A DNA stretch of 64,000 nt from Sphingobacterium litopenaei (GCF_014692495.1 NZ_JACOIJ010000014.1:19868-83867), one strand, 5' to 3'; counted from the stretch's first letter, positions 49,225 to 58,206 are shown. Program-made: numbers and translations. The notes: generated by a model not told the origin, from the sequence alone.

Positions 49225-50835
49225 GTGAAACAAAATTATTTACTGGCACTATTAAGTGCCTTTATTCTTTGGCTAGGATGGCCCCCTATCCCCTATAGCA
49301 GCTTACTTCTTTTAGTAGGGTTCGTTCCTTTGTTAGTCGCTGTCGAAAATATTATTCGTGGTGATTATAGCAAAAAGGGAACTAAAATATTTTGGACCTC
49401 CTTTCTAACAGGGTTTGTTTGGAATACAGCTTCAATTTATTGGGTATTCAATTCTTTAAATGCCGTATTGCCAAGCTGGGTGTCGTTATTGATATCCCTT
49501 ATACCGTTCGGTCTTGCGCCCCTACTTATGGCAACTGTTTTTAGATTGTATTATGAATTACGCAAAAAACAAACTATAATAATTTCGTTTTTAGGCTTGA
49601 TTTCTCTTTGGATTGGCTACGAATATTTGCATCAAACTTGGGATTTAGCATTCCCATGGATGACTTTGGGAAATGGATTTGCAAATTTCCATCAGATTAT
49701 TCAGTGGTATAGTTTTACAGGAGTTTATGGCGGCACACTATGGATATGGGTAGTTAATATTTTAGCTTTCTTATTCTATTGGCAGTACAAGCAAAAGGTT
49801 CAAGCTTATTCGCAAAAACTGATTCTTTCCTTGGGAATAGGGCTAATCGTATTTCCTATACTAATCTCAGTTGTTCAATATACAACTTACGAAGAACCTA
49901 TTAATCCTTCTGAGGTCGTGGTTGTACAACCCAATATTGACCCTTATCAAAAATTCGGATCCATTTCTCCTTCGGAGCAATTGGAAAACTTAATAAGCCT
50001 TTCTAAAAGTGTGGCAAAGCCAAATACAGAATTTTTCGTTTGGCCAGAAACAGCGATTTCAGAACGCGGAGGAATCAACGAAGAAGATTTTAGACAATAT
50101 CCTTCCTACGAACGAATTGTAAATTTCTTAGGCGATTTCCGAAATGGAAATGTTTTATCAGGAATTGAAAGCTACGCCATCTATCAAGATAAACGTACAC
50201 TTACAGCTAGACCTTTTGGCGCTGGCTATGTAGATAGCTTCAATGGGTCTACCTTAATTGACGGATCCAGTATTTTACAGTATTACCATAAATCCAAGTT
50301 GGTACCAGGCGTGGAACAATTACCATTTGGAAATTTCTTAGCTTTTATGACACCACTTTTCGAACATTTCGGAGGTACTACAGGTGGTTATGGCAAAGAT
50401 ACTGAGCCGAAAGTACTGTATGCACAAAGTGGAATTGGTGCTGCTCCTACTATTTGTTATGAATCCATTTGGGGAGATTATGTTGCTGAATACGTCCAAA
50501 AAGGCGCACAATTCATTGCCGTTATGACTAATGATGGCTGGTGGAAAAATACTTCTGGGAAGGACCAACACATGGCTTACGCTAAAATTCGTGCCATTGA
50601 AAACAGACGTTGGGTAGCGCGCTCGGCTAATACAGGTATTTCGGGATTTATCAATCAAAAAGGTGATATCGTACAGCATACAGATTGGTGGGTTCCAGCT
50701 GCATTGACGCAAGAAATCAATCTTAATGACGAAACCACATTTTACACTAAAAATGGAGATATTATTGTATATTTTGGGTTATTTGGCAGTTTATTGTCAT
50801 TTCTTCTGTTAATTATTTCGAAATACAAAAAATAA
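49225..50835 (+). CDS. lnt: apolipoprotein N-acyltransferase
   Basis: 536 residues, an inner-membrane enzyme that adds the third acyl chain to lipoproteins. About seven transmembrane helices (1-215) precede a carbon-nitrogen hydrolase domain (about 225-500). Its catalytic triad is visible: Glu in VWPETAISE, Lys in YHKSKLVPGVEQLPF and Cys in APTICYESIWGDY. A last transmembrane helix ends the protein. The start codon is GTG at 49225, 6 bp after the upstream stop; no ATG alternative fits the N-terminal helix. Several predicted lipoproteins in this window are potential substrates. Confidence 0.95.
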   Translation: MKQNYLLALLSAFILWLGWPPIPYSSLLLLVGFVPLLVAVENIIRGDYSKKGTKIFWTSFLTGFVWNTASIYWVFNSLNAVLPSWVSLLISLIPFGLAPLLMATVFRLYYELRKKQTIIISFLGLISLWIGYEYLHQTWDLAFPWMTLGNGFANFHQIIQWYSFTGVYGGTLWIWVVNILAFLFYWQYKQKVQAYSQKLILSLGIGLIVFPILISVVQYTTYEEPINPSEVVVVQPNIDPYQKFGSISPSEQLENLISLSKSVAKPNTEFFVWPETAISERGGINEEDFRQYPSYERIVNFLGDFRNGNVLSGIESYAIYQDKRTLTARPFGAGYVDSFNGSTLIDGSSILQYYHKSKLVPGVEQLPFGNFLAFMTPLFEHFGGTTGGYGKDTEPKVLYAQSGIGAAPTICYESIWGDYVAEYVQKGAQFIAVMTNDGWWKNTSGKDQHMAYAKIRAIENRRWVARSANTGISGFINQKGDIVQHTDWWVPAALTQEINLNDETTFYTKNGDIIVYFGLFGSLLSFLLLIISKYKK

Positions 50836-50858
50836 TTCAAAAAATTTTCGCAAATACC

Positions 50859-50866
50859 TAATTTTG
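50859..50866 (+). promoter_or_regulatory. cysteine desulfurase promoter -7 box, 4 nt before the start codon
   Basis: TAATTTTG fits TAnnTTTG, with 4 nt to the ATG at 50871: the same close spacing as before rsmI, the EamA gene and the TPR gene. Confidence 0.6.
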
Positions 50867-50870
50867 CCAA

Positions 50871-52004
50871 ATGCATATATATCTAGATAACGCAGCTACC
50901 ACAGCCTTGGATCCAGAAGTAATCGATGTGATGGTAGAAACCATGAAAACAGAATTTGGGAACCCTTCTTCTATTCATGCTCATGGTCGTCAAGCGAAAA
51001 CTATAGTTGAAAAAGCAAGAAAAACAATTGCTCATTTATTACACGCTTCACCCGCTGAGATTTTCTTTACCTCGGGTGGAACAGAAGCGGATAATATGGC
51101 TATCGTTCGTTCGATAGAAGCCTATGGCATTACACATGCTATTACTTCTCCTATCGAGCACCATGCCGTACTTCATACATTAGAGGAGTTAGCAAAAACA
51201 GTGAAGATTCAATTGGATCTCGTGCGTTTAGATGCAAAAGGAAATATAGATTTAACTCATTTAGAAGAATTATTAGCAAAAAATCCACGTACGTTGGTGT
51301 CTTTAATGCATGCCAACAACGAGATTGGCAATCTTATTGATATCAAACGCGTTTCGGAAATTTGCCAACAATACCAAGCGATATTTCATTCGGATACCGT
51401 ACAAACTATGGGACACTATCCGCATGATCTTTCACAATTAAAAATTGATTTTATTACTTGTGCGGGACACAAGTTCCACGGACCTAAAGGTGTAGGTTTT
51501 CTTTACATTAATGCCAGCAATAAAATAAAACCTTTAATATTTGGTGGCGCTCAAGAACGTAATATGCGTGGTGGTACTGAAAATGTATACGGCATTGTAG
51601 GTTTGGCAAAAGCGTTAGAAATAGCTTATCGCGATATGGAAAGTCATCAAGCTTACATCCAAGACTTGAAAAGCTATATGATTCAAGAATTGCAAAAAGC
51701 TATTCCTACGATTAACTTCAACGGAAATATCGATCCTGAAAACTCTTTGTATACTGTATTGAATGTTTCATTGCCATGTACCAACATGAGTGATATGTTG
51801 TTGTTCAATTTGGATATTGCTGGAATTTCTGCTTCAGGAGGTAGTGCTTGTAGTTCAGGTTCGGATATTGGTTCGCATGTTTTGCGTGCAATTGACGCTG
51901 ATCCAGAAAGGCCTTCAGTTCGATTTTCCTTCAGTAAAAACAATACCAAAGAAGAAATCGATATCGTAGTCGCAAAACTTAAAGAAATTTGTGATCACGA
52001 ATAA
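50871..52004 (+). CDS. cysteine desulfurase (IscS/NifS family)
   Basis: 377 residues, fold-type I PLP enzyme that takes sulfur from cysteine. It begins IYLDNAATTALDPEVIDVM; the PLP lysine is Lys201 in CAGHKFHGPKGVGFLY and the catalytic persulfide Cys327 is in GGSACSSGSDIGSH. The long flexible SACSSG loop places it in the IscS-like class I group. There is no iscU, iscA or suf gene adjacent, so whether it supplies Fe-S assembly, tRNA thiolation or both cannot be told. The upstream promoter predicts a leaderless transcript. Confidence 0.94.
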   Translation: MHIYLDNAATTALDPEVIDVMVETMKTEFGNPSSIHAHGRQAKTIVEKARKTIAHLLHASPAEIFFTSGGTEADNMAIVRSIEAYGITHAITSPIEHHAVLHTLEELAKTVKIQLDLVRLDAKGNIDLTHLEELLAKNPRTLVSLMHANNEIGNLIDIKRVSEICQQYQAIFHSDTVQTMGHYPHDLSQLKIDFITCAGHKFHGPKGVGFLYINASNKIKPLIFGGAQERNMRGGTENVYGIVGLAKALEIAYRDMESHQAYIQDLKSYMIQELQKAIPTINFNGNIDPENSLYTVLNVSLPCTNMSDMLLFNLDIAGISASGGSACSSGSDIGSHVLRAIDADPERPSVRFSFSKNNTKEEIDIVVAKLKEICDHE

Positions 52005-52015
52005 AAATAAAACAG

Positions 52016-52043
52016 AAATGGCCGATAAAATTATCAGCCATTT
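52016..52043. terminator. bidirectional terminator after the cysteine desulfurase
   Basis: Stem AAATGGC/GCCATTT plus GATA/TATC around one mismatch, 4-nt loop, then TTGTTT. It sits between convergent genes. Confidence 0.78.
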
Positions 52044-52059
52044 TTGTTTCTTCTAAAAA

Positions 52060-52476
52060 TTATTTCACGCGGGATAGTTGATACTTTTCAGCTATGTCCC
52101 CCTTTATTTCATTTCCGGCTAAATCTAATTGAATCAAATAGTCCGGATTAATTTTATATTGATAATCTAAACCTTCTAAAGTCAATGTATTTTTCTGCAC
52201 ATCCCACTTCCCTTCTTTTATAAATTGATCTTCAGATTTACCTTCGTAACTATAACGTAATACGTAAGATTTATCTTGATGCAATTCGAGAATAGTGCTA
52301 ATAGATTCACAGTCCACGCATGGCAAGTTTCCAGAATAAAGTCCTGCTAAATTCGCTGAAAGAGATTCCATATTTTCATTCTTATCTTTGGCTACTACAG
52401 ACTTCTGGTTGTTGACACAACTTAAAGCTATCCCAACTATAACGAACCATGAAGATATGTAAACAAGCCAACGCAT
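52060..52476 (-). CDS. NlpE-like lipoprotein
   Basis: 138 residues. The signal ends in a lipobox ending ALSC with Cys20. The mature part matches the N-terminal domain of NlpE: LAGLYSGNLPCVDCESISTI with its CxxC pair, then LELHQDKSYVLRYSYEGKSE and EGKWDVQKNTLTLEGLDYQ. In E. coli NlpE is an outer-membrane sensor of surface contact and lipoprotein or copper stress that signals to Cpx. Here only the small beta-barrel domain is present, as is usual in Bacteroidota. No Cpx genes lie nearby, so the role is open. Confidence 0.85.
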   Translation of the reverse strand: MRWLVYISSWFVIVGIALSCVNNQKSVVAKDKNENMESLSANLAGLYSGNLPCVDCESISTILELHQDKSYVLRYSYEGKSEDQFIKEGKWDVQKNTLTLEGLDYQYKINPDYLIQLDLAGNEIKGDIAEKYQLSRVK

Positions 52477-52536
52477 ATGTTAGGTCATATTCAAAAAGAA
52501 TACCAAAACACGCGATTTAATTTTTTTTCTTAAAAT

Positions 52537-52869
52537 TTAACATTCATCGTCGTCATCCATCCCTAAAAGTAGATTTAATGCCCCCATTAATTCTCCTTTA
52601 GCATGATGATTACGAACTTTAGTAGCCACTAGAATACCTTGCTTGTAAACTTCCTCTGCCTTCTCTTTTTCTCCTACCTTCTCCAAGAATTTTCCAAAAT
52701 GATAATAACTACCCACATAATCTGGAAAATTAGCTAACAAATTTTCAAAGCCTGCACGCGTTTTCTCATTATCATCTCCCTTTAGGTATTCCATAGTTAA
52801 GGCATAATGCAAGAAAGGGTCTTGAGGACTTTCCACTAAAAAAGCTTCTAACTGTTCAATTCGATTCAT
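52537..52869 (-). CDS. small tetratricopeptide-repeat protein
   Basis: 110 residues starting MNRIEQLEAFLVESPQDPFL. Two to three TPR units are visible (LHYALTMEYLKGDDNEKTRA; GSYYHFGKFLEKVGEKEKAE), with an acidic tail ending DDDDEC. It is cytoplasmic and probably a protein-interaction module. The ATG at 52869 is preferred over 52887: a TACTTTTG promoter box lies 4 nt before it and would be inside the longer frame. Function unknown. Confidence 0.85.
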   Translation of the reverse strand: MNRIEQLEAFLVESPQDPFLHYALTMEYLKGDDNEKTRAGFENLLANFPDYVGSYYHFGKFLEKVGEKEKAEEVYKQGILVATKVRNHHAKGELMGALNLLLGMDDDDEC

Positions 52870-52873
52870 ACTA

Positions 52874-52881
52874 CAAAAGTA
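52874..52881 (-). promoter_or_regulatory. TPR gene promoter -7 box, 4 nt before the start codon
   Basis: TACTTTTG on the minus strand, then TAGT and ATG. It fits TAnnTTTG and the 4-nt spacing seen at three other genes here. Confidence 0.6.
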
Positions 52882-52924
52882 AACCATTAACGCAGAAAAA
52901 GAGAGTTTAAAAGAAATAATTTAT

Positions 52925-52936
52925 TATGCTAGCATA
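52925..52936. promoter_or_regulatory. 12-bp palindrome upstream of the etfBA promoter
   Basis: TATGCTAGCATA is a perfect palindrome ending 20 bp before the etfB -7 box, about where the -33 element would be. A candidate operator, with no known match. Confidence 0.4.
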
Positions 52937-52956
52937 GGAAATTAAAATTATTTGTC

Positions 52957-52964
52957 TATATTTG
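52957..52964 (+). promoter_or_regulatory. etfB promoter -7 box
   Basis: TATATTTG fits TAnnTTTG; the leader to the ATG at 53011 is about 46 nt, longer than others in the window. Confidence 0.5.
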
Positions 52965-53010
52965 ATAAGTAAACTTAAATAGATAAGCTTAAATCATAAA
53001 CCATAAAAAC

Positions 53011-53751
53011 ATGAAAATATTAGTTTGTATAAGTAATGTTCCAGATACTACATCTAAGATTACATTTACCAATAATGATTCAGAATTCAACACAACGGGA
53101 ATTCAATATATTATCAATCCATACGATGAGATTGCTCTGGCTAAAGCCATTGAATTAACAAATTCGGGGGCTAATGGATCGGTAACTGTTATTACAGTAG
53201 GCGAAGCCTCTACAGAGCCGACCATACGTAAAGCATTAGCTATTGGTGCTGATAATGCTGTACGTGTAAATGCGAACCCTGCGGATGCATGGTACGTGGC
53301 CAACCAAATTGCTGATTATGTCAAAAAGAATAGCTTTGATTTAATTCTTACCGGTCGCGAGTCCATTGACTACAATGGTTCTCAAGTAGCAGCTATGGTC
53401 GCCGAACTTTTGGGTTTACCTTCTGTATCCATTGCAAAAGGCTTATCAGTGGAAGCTGAACAAGCTAGTATTGAACGTGAAATCGAAGGAGGAAAAGAAG
53501 TTGTTTCAGCATCTTTACCATTGGTCGTAGGAACAGCCGAAGGTGTAGCTGAACCAAAAATCCCTAATATGCGCGGTATTATGGCAGCTAGAACAAAACC
53601 TTTGGAAGTACTTGAGCCTATCGAGGTGAAACCATTAACTAAATTTAATAAATACAGCACACCTCCAGCACGCGGCAATGTGAAATTAATTGATGAAAAT
53701 AACATCAACGAATTGGTGAATTTATTACATAGTGAAGCTAAAGTTATCTAA
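53011..53751 (+). CDS. etfB: electron transfer flavoprotein subunit beta
   Basis: 246 residues, binds AMP and part of the FAD cradle in the EtfAB heterodimer that passes electrons from acyl-CoA dehydrogenases to the quinone pool. It begins MKILVCISNVPDTTSKITFT and has the ETF-beta signature around DLILTGRESIDYNGSQVAAM and the recognition-loop region EIEGGKEVVSASLPLVVGTA. It is 18 bp upstream of etfA. No acyl-CoA dehydrogenase or ETF-quinone oxidoreductase is in the window. Confidence 0.96.
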   Translation: MKILVCISNVPDTTSKITFTNNDSEFNTTGIQYIINPYDEIALAKAIELTNSGANGSVTVITVGEASTEPTIRKALAIGADNAVRVNANPADAWYVANQIADYVKKNSFDLILTGRESIDYNGSQVAAMVAELLGLPSVSIAKGLSVEAEQASIEREIEGGKEVVSASLPLVVGTAEGVAEPKIPNMRGIMAARTKPLEVLEPIEVKPLTKFNKYSTPPARGNVKLIDENNINELVNLLHSEAKVI

Positions 53752-53769
53752 CCTAGAAAAAGAAAGAAT

Positions 53770-54744
53770 ATGTCAGTTTTAGTATATATAGAAAATACAG
53801 ACGGTCAGTTAAAGAAGTCAGCTTTTGAAGTCGCTTCTTACGGAAAAGATATTGCTACACAATTAGGCACTGAAGCTATTGCTTTAGCTATCGGCGATAT
53901 TTCTTCTGATGAGTTAACTAAGCTAGGAAATTATGGTATTGCTAAAGTATTGCATGTTTCTAGCGCGGATTTAAAAACATTTGTAAACCAAGCTTATGCA
54001 TCGATTATTGCTTCTGCAGCGAAGCAGCATAACGCATCTATAGTCGTACTTTCGAATACATTCAGCGGTAAAGGTTTAGCACCTCGTATTGCGACGAAAT
54101 TAGAAGCAGGGTTAGTTGCTGGTGCGACAAGTTTACCAACCGTTTCAGGGGATTCATTTGAAGTTACAAAAACAGCGTTTTCAAATAAGGCCATTGCATC
54201 CGTAACAGTTGATTCTTCCATAAAAGTCATTACAATTAATCCAAATAGCTATGCTGCCACGGAAACAGGTGGTTCGGCACAAGTAGAAGCCTTCAATGCA
54301 CCGGTAGAATCTTCGGACTTTGGTACTATAGTCAAAGATATTGTACGTGCTACAGATAAAATTTCCTTGCCAGAAGCTGATATAGTTGTCTCCGCAGGTC
54401 GCGGACTAAAAGGTCCCGAAAACTGGGCCATGGTCGAAGAGTTAGCGAATGTATTAGGTGCTGCTACAGCATGCTCAAAACCAGTTTCGGATGCCGGATG
54501 GCGTCCTCATTCGGAGCACGTAGGACAAACAGGTATTGTCGTAAGTCCAAATTTATATATCGCGATTGGTATTTCAGGAGCAATTCAGCATTTAGCGGGC
54601 GTTAGTTCTTCTAAAACCATTGTGGTAATCAATAAGGATCTAGAAGCTCCATTCTTCAAAGTGGCGGACTATGGCATCGTAGGAGATGCTTTCGTTATAG
54701 TTCCAAAATTGATTGAAGCGTTAAAAGCATATAAAGGTAACTAA
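53770..54744 (+). CDS. etfA: electron transfer flavoprotein subunit alpha
   Basis: 324 residues. An N-terminal ETF domain precedes the C-terminal FAD-binding domain, whose signature spans SAGRGLKGPENWAMVEELAN, then AACSKPVSDAGWRPHSEHVG, QTGIVVSPNLYIAIGISGAI and QHLAGVSSSKTIVVINKDLE. All FAD contacts typical of group I ETFs appear to be present. It is co-transcribed with etfB and followed by a terminator. Confidence 0.96.
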   Translation: MSVLVYIENTDGQLKKSAFEVASYGKDIATQLGTEAIALAIGDISSDELTKLGNYGIAKVLHVSSADLKTFVNQAYASIIASAAKQHNASIVVLSNTFSGKGLAPRIATKLEAGLVAGATSLPTVSGDSFEVTKTAFSNKAIASVTVDSSIKVITINPNSYAATETGGSAQVEAFNAPVESSDFGTIVKDIVRATDKISLPEADIVVSAGRGLKGPENWAMVEELANVLGAATACSKPVSDAGWRPHSEHVGQTGIVVSPNLYIAIGISGAIQHLAGVSSSKTIVVINKDLEAPFFKVADYGIVGDAFVIVPKLIEALKAYKGN

Positions 54745-54767
54745 ACAAAAACATATCTATAATTAAG

Positions 54768-54796
54768 GTAGTACGGACAAAAAATGTACGTGCTAC
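54768..54796 (+). terminator. etfBA terminator
   Basis: 12-bp imperfect stem (54768-54779 with 54785-54796, one G-U and one mismatch) followed by nine T. Confidence 0.82.
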
Positions 54797-54846
54797 TTTT
54801 TTTTTGGCATTAATATTCACATCTTTGTATCATTGAAGGTGTTCGG

Positions 54847-55473
54847 ATGAAGAAACTTAAGTTAGATATCGTTGGCTTGTCATATAGCCAAACACAATCA
54901 GGAGCATATGCACTTGTCTTGGGCGAAATTAACGGCAACAGACGCCTTCCTATTATCATAGGTAGTTTTGAAGCACAAGCTATAGCTGTTGAAATCGAAA
55001 AGATGACCCCTAGTCGTCCGCTTACGCATGACCTATTCAAATCATTTGCCGATACTTTTGATATTTCAGTAGATGAAGTATTGATATACAATCTTGTCGA
55101 TGGAATCTTCTTTGCCAAATTAATCTGTAGTCAAGGTAATCAAACACACGAAATTGATGCACGCACATCGGATGCCGTAGCTTTAGCAGTTAGATTTGAA
55201 TGTCCGATCTACACGTATGATTTCATCATGGCTGCTGCTGGTATTGTAATTGAAAGTAATGATTTCGCTTTCTTAGAAAATATGAGCTCAGCAAGCACTT
55301 CGGAATCCGAAATATCCAAACCAAAACAAGAATTCCAAAAGCCTAAAGAGGTTTCTCCATATGCCTCCCTGACGATGGAACAATTGGAAAGCACACTAGA
55401 AAAAGCTATTGCTAACGAGCAATACGAAGTCGCAGCTAAAATTCGTGACGAAATAGAAAAAAGAAAATCATAA
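54847..55473 (+). CDS. bifunctional nuclease (DUF151) with UVR motif
   Basis: 208 residues. The DUF151/BFN domain (1-135) starts KLDIVGLSYSQTQSGAYALV and contains RRLPIIIGSFEAQAIAVEIE and ARTSDAVALAVRFECPIYTY. Plant members of this family have DNase and RNase activity. After a Ser/Lys-rich linker, the C-terminus carries a UvrB/UvrC-type helix pair (LEKAIANEQYEVAAKIRDEI), as in many Bacteroidota homologues. Activity here is by family inference. It lies 9 bp before the nucleoside permease gene, so the two are probably co-transcribed. Confidence 0.9.
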   Translation: MKKLKLDIVGLSYSQTQSGAYALVLGEINGNRRLPIIIGSFEAQAIAVEIEKMTPSRPLTHDLFKSFADTFDISVDEVLIYNLVDGIFFAKLICSQGNQTHEIDARTSDAVALAVRFECPIYTYDFIMAAAGIVIESNDFAFLENMSSASTSESEISKPKQEFQKPKEVSPYASLTMEQLESTLEKAIANEQYEVAAKIRDEIEKRKS

Positions 55474-55482
55474 ATTAATACT

Positions 55483-56859
55483 ATGTCTATCAAATTAAGA
55501 CTCACCATCATGAACTTCCTACAGTTCTTTGTATGGGGAGCATGGTTAATTACAATAGCTAACTATTGGTTCGGAACTAAGGGTTGGGATGGTACACAGT
55601 TTGGGGCAATCTTCGCCACGATGGGTATTGCATCACTCTTTATGCCAACCTTAATAGGAATTATAGCCGACCGTTGGTTCAATGCGGAAAAATTGTATTC
55701 GCTTCTTCACTTTCTCTACGCACTTTGTTTAATCTACCTTGCCAAAGTCGACAATCCAAACACATTCTTCACCGTTATACTTGCAGCTATGTGTTGCTAT
55801 ATGCCCACATTGGCATTATCCAATTCTATAGCATACAGTTCATTGACTGCGGCAAAATATGATTTGATCAAGGCTTTCCCTCCTATTCGTGTATGGGGAA
55901 CTGTAGGATTCATCACTGCAATGTGGATTACAAACCTTTCGGGCAACAAAGCAACGGAATTACAGTTTTACATTGCTGCAGCAGGATCGATTACTCTGGC
56001 ATTGTATTCCCTGTTTATGATTCCAAAATGTCCACCGCAACGTTTAATTCGTGAAAATTCAAAATGGACAGAACTGTTGGGTTTAGAAGCTTTCAAACTT
56101 TTTGCCAATTACAAAATGGCTTTGTTCTTTATTTTCTCTATGTTTTTGGGCGCGGCATTGCAGTTGACAAATGCGTATGGAGATGTATTTTTAAGTGAAT
56201 TTGCCTTTTATCCAAAATATGCTAACTCTCTAGTGGTTGAAGGATCGACCATTATCATGTCTATTTCTCAAATTTCAGAGACCTTATTTATCCTTGCTAT
56301 TCCTTTCTTTTTGAAAAGATTTGGTATTCGTAATGTGATGTTGTTTGCGATGGTAGCATGGGTATTACGCTTTGGATTATTTGCGTTTGGAAATCCATCA
56401 GGGGGATTGTGGATGATTATCCTTTCTTGTATTGTTTACGGATTGGCATTTGATTTCTTCAATATTTCGGGTTCTCTTTTCGTCGAAAGTTCTACTAACT
56501 CTAAAATTAGATCCTCAGCTCAAGGTTTATTTATGATGATGACAAATGGATTTGGGGCAGTTTTTGGTTCCATTTCTTCAGGCTGGTTAATTGATAAATA
56601 TTTCACGGATGGATTTAGCAATGTGAATGACTTAGCTGCAAGATTAGAAACCTCATCGGACAATTCGAAGTTCCTTGAATTTATCAGCAGCAAGGGTGTT
56701 TCTATCGAAAATGGAGTATTTAGTGAAGTTATCTATCTAAAAGATTGGCATAACATCTGGCTAACTTTTGCAGGATATACTTTGGTTATTGTGATTGCAT
56801 TTGCAATACTATTCAAACACAAACACGATCCAAAAGCTTTAGAAAACGTAAATCATTAA
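55483..56859 (+). CDS. nucleoside permease, NHS/NupG family
   Basis: 458 residues with about 12 transmembrane helices, MFS fold. The start RLTIMNFLQFFVWGAWLITI and GIIADRWFNAEKLYSLLHF are typical of nucleoside:H+ symporters (NupG/XapB type), which import purine and pyrimidine nucleosides. A hydrophilic stretch near residues 370-410 (LAARLETSSDNSKFLEFISS) interrupts the last helices. The substrate is assigned by family only. Pairing with a nuclease gene upstream fits nucleotide scavenging but is not proof. Confidence 0.9.
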   Translation: MSIKLRLTIMNFLQFFVWGAWLITIANYWFGTKGWDGTQFGAIFATMGIASLFMPTLIGIIADRWFNAEKLYSLLHFLYALCLIYLAKVDNPNTFFTVILAAMCCYMPTLALSNSIAYSSLTAAKYDLIKAFPPIRVWGTVGFITAMWITNLSGNKATELQFYIAAAGSITLALYSLFMIPKCPPQRLIRENSKWTELLGLEAFKLFANYKMALFFIFSMFLGAALQLTNAYGDVFLSEFAFYPKYANSLVVEGSTIIMSISQISETLFILAIPFFLKRFGIRNVMLFAMVAWVLRFGLFAFGNPSGGLWMIILSCIVYGLAFDFFNISGSLFVESSTNSKIRSSAQGLFMMMTNGFGAVFGSISSGWLIDKYFTDGFSNVNDLAARLETSSDNSKFLEFISSKGVSIENGVFSEVIYLKDWHNIWLTFAGYTLVIVIAFAILFKHKHDPKALENVNH

Positions 56860-56868
56860 GATATAGCG

Positions 56869-56898
56869 AAGGGAAATCAAATTGATTTCCCTTTTTTA
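56869..56898. terminator. terminator after the nucleoside permease
   Basis: Stem GGGAAATC/GATTTCCC extended by flanking AA/TT, short loop, then TTTTTT. It lies 10 bp past the stop. Confidence 0.88.
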
Positions 56899-56977
56899 TG
56901 CTTTTGTCTTTCTGAAGTTTGCTGAAAGATCTATTCATATTTGTAATGATTTATTTCCTTTTCAAATGACGCGGAAA

Positions 56978-57478
56978 TTATCTTGCCTTTGCTTCAGCTA
57001 TCATTGTTATAACTGCATCTATAGTAGATTTAGCTGCATTTTTCATTTTCTCCGTACCTGGATAATCCGCATCTAAAGTCACTTCTTTTGTTTTCTCTTT
57101 ATAAGTATATTTTAAAATATAGCGTGGAATATTTTTTCCTTCATTCGGATTCTCACGTTTGGTAGTCATATCATCGTCAACATTCCAAAAGCCTAATTCC
57201 ATGGCTTTACGATGTAAATACAACAAATCATCTTTGCGCATACGAACAGTATCTGTAAGCACACGGTTATCTGTCGTCACATATTGATATAATGCAGTTT
57301 TAGAATCGTATTTGTTGAACATTGAATCTGGCGTACCGTAAGTCAGTTCAAGAGATTCAAAATCCGCAAAACGGTAAGGTGCATTTTTTACCATCGAAGA
57401 ATAATATATCCAACAGTACACGATAAATGGCACTATAATACAAATAGCTAAAAAGATTCTTTTTGATTTACTAGTCAT
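56978..57478 (-). CDS. membrane-anchored protein of unknown function
   Basis: 166 residues from ATG 57478. A short basic N-terminus (MTSKSKR), one transmembrane helix (IFLAICIIVPFIVYCWIYYS) and a periplasmic domain of about 135 residues (YRFADFESLELTYGTPDSMF and RKDDLLYLHRKAMELGFWNV). The C-terminal half has alternating charged strands and a final helix. I do not recognise the family. The upstream start at 57511 is rejected because a TATTTTTG promoter box lies within that extension. The promoter overlaps an inverted repeat, so the gene is probably regulated. Confidence 0.72.
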   Translation of the reverse strand: MTSKSKRIFLAICIIVPFIVYCWIYYSSMVKNAPYRFADFESLELTYGTPDSMFNKYDSKTALYQYVTTDNRVLTDTVRMRKDDLLYLHRKAMELGFWNVDDDMTTKRENPNEGKNIPRYILKYTYKEKTKEVTLDADYPGTEKMKNAAKSTIDAVITMIAEAKAR

Positions 57479-57495
57479 GATATTAAATAAAATAT

Positions 57496-57522
57496 GGTGA
57501 CAAAAATACACAAATTGTCACC
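57496..57522. promoter_or_regulatory. promoter box inside an inverted repeat (57478 gene)
   Basis: Minus-strand -7 box TATTTTTG at 57508-57501. Arms GGTGACAA (57496-57503) and TTGTCACC (57515-57522) flank it with an 11-nt spacer, so a bound dimer would cover the box. The gene's leader is 22 nt. Confidence 0.5.
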
Positions 57523-57581
57523 ATTATTCGTGCGAATGGGAAATAAGGATGACAATTGACATTCGTATTACTTCGAGAACC

Positions 57582-58133
57582 TTATACTTGAGGTGTACCG
57601 CAGCGCGTAAAATATTTGTAGTACCAAGTATCTTTTAAATTGGAAATTACCACGCCTTGCTTCGTCGATACATGCACAAATTTGTCATTATGCAAATAGA
57701 TGCCTACATGATCTATTGTTTTTCCTCCAAAAGAAAAGAAGACTAAATCTCCCTCTTTTAATTGGTCGTCGTATTTGCGCTTGACAACTTCTGCCATATC
57801 ACGTGAAGAGCGAGGCAAAGTTTTGTGATAAACCTGTTGATAAATAATACCTACAAATCCCGAACAATCTATACCATCTTTATTTTGTCCCCCTAAACGA
57901 TGAGGACTGCCAATCCATTCGTCAATAAATTCATAAAGATTTTCATTCAGCTCTTTCGGATTCGTATTCAATAATTCCGAATAATATTGCTTGATATTCG
58001 CTCTTTTACCTACTGAAGGTTTTTCTATCGCGGATTTAGTTGATCCAGAAACTGTAGATTTTCTTTTCGCTCCACAGGAACTGAATATCAGCAATACAAA
58101 AAATGGAAGGAACAGAATACGCAATTTTCTCAT
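57582..58133 (-). CDS. NlpC/P60 (C40) peptidoglycan endopeptidase, lipoprotein
   Basis: 183 residues from ATG 58133. Lipoprotein signal with lipobox ending FSSC (Cys20), a short Ser/Lys linker, then an NlpC/P60 domain. Catalytic Cys is in GIDCSGFVGIIYQQVYH and His in DHVGIYLHNDKFVHVS, with a third polar residue after it. Such enzymes cut the D-Glu-mesoDAP bond in stem peptides, consistent with the DAP-type MurE in this window. It is divergent from the EamA gene. The upstream start at 58196 adds 21 residues ahead of a normal signal peptide and is not used. Confidence 0.92.
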   Translation of the reverse strand: MRKLRILFLPFFVLLIFSSCGAKRKSTVSGSTKSAIEKPSVGKRANIKQYYSELLNTNPKELNENLYEFIDEWIGSPHRLGGQNKDGIDCSGFVGIIYQQVYHKTLPRSSRDMAEVVKRKYDDQLKEGDLVFFSFGGKTIDHVGIYLHNDKFVHVSTKQGVVISNLKDTWYYKYFTRCGTPQV

Positions 58134-58206
58134 AATTATTGTTTTGATTACTAATCTACAAGTACCAATATAAAATAAGTAATTCTTTTTATCCACATTA
58201 GTTAGC

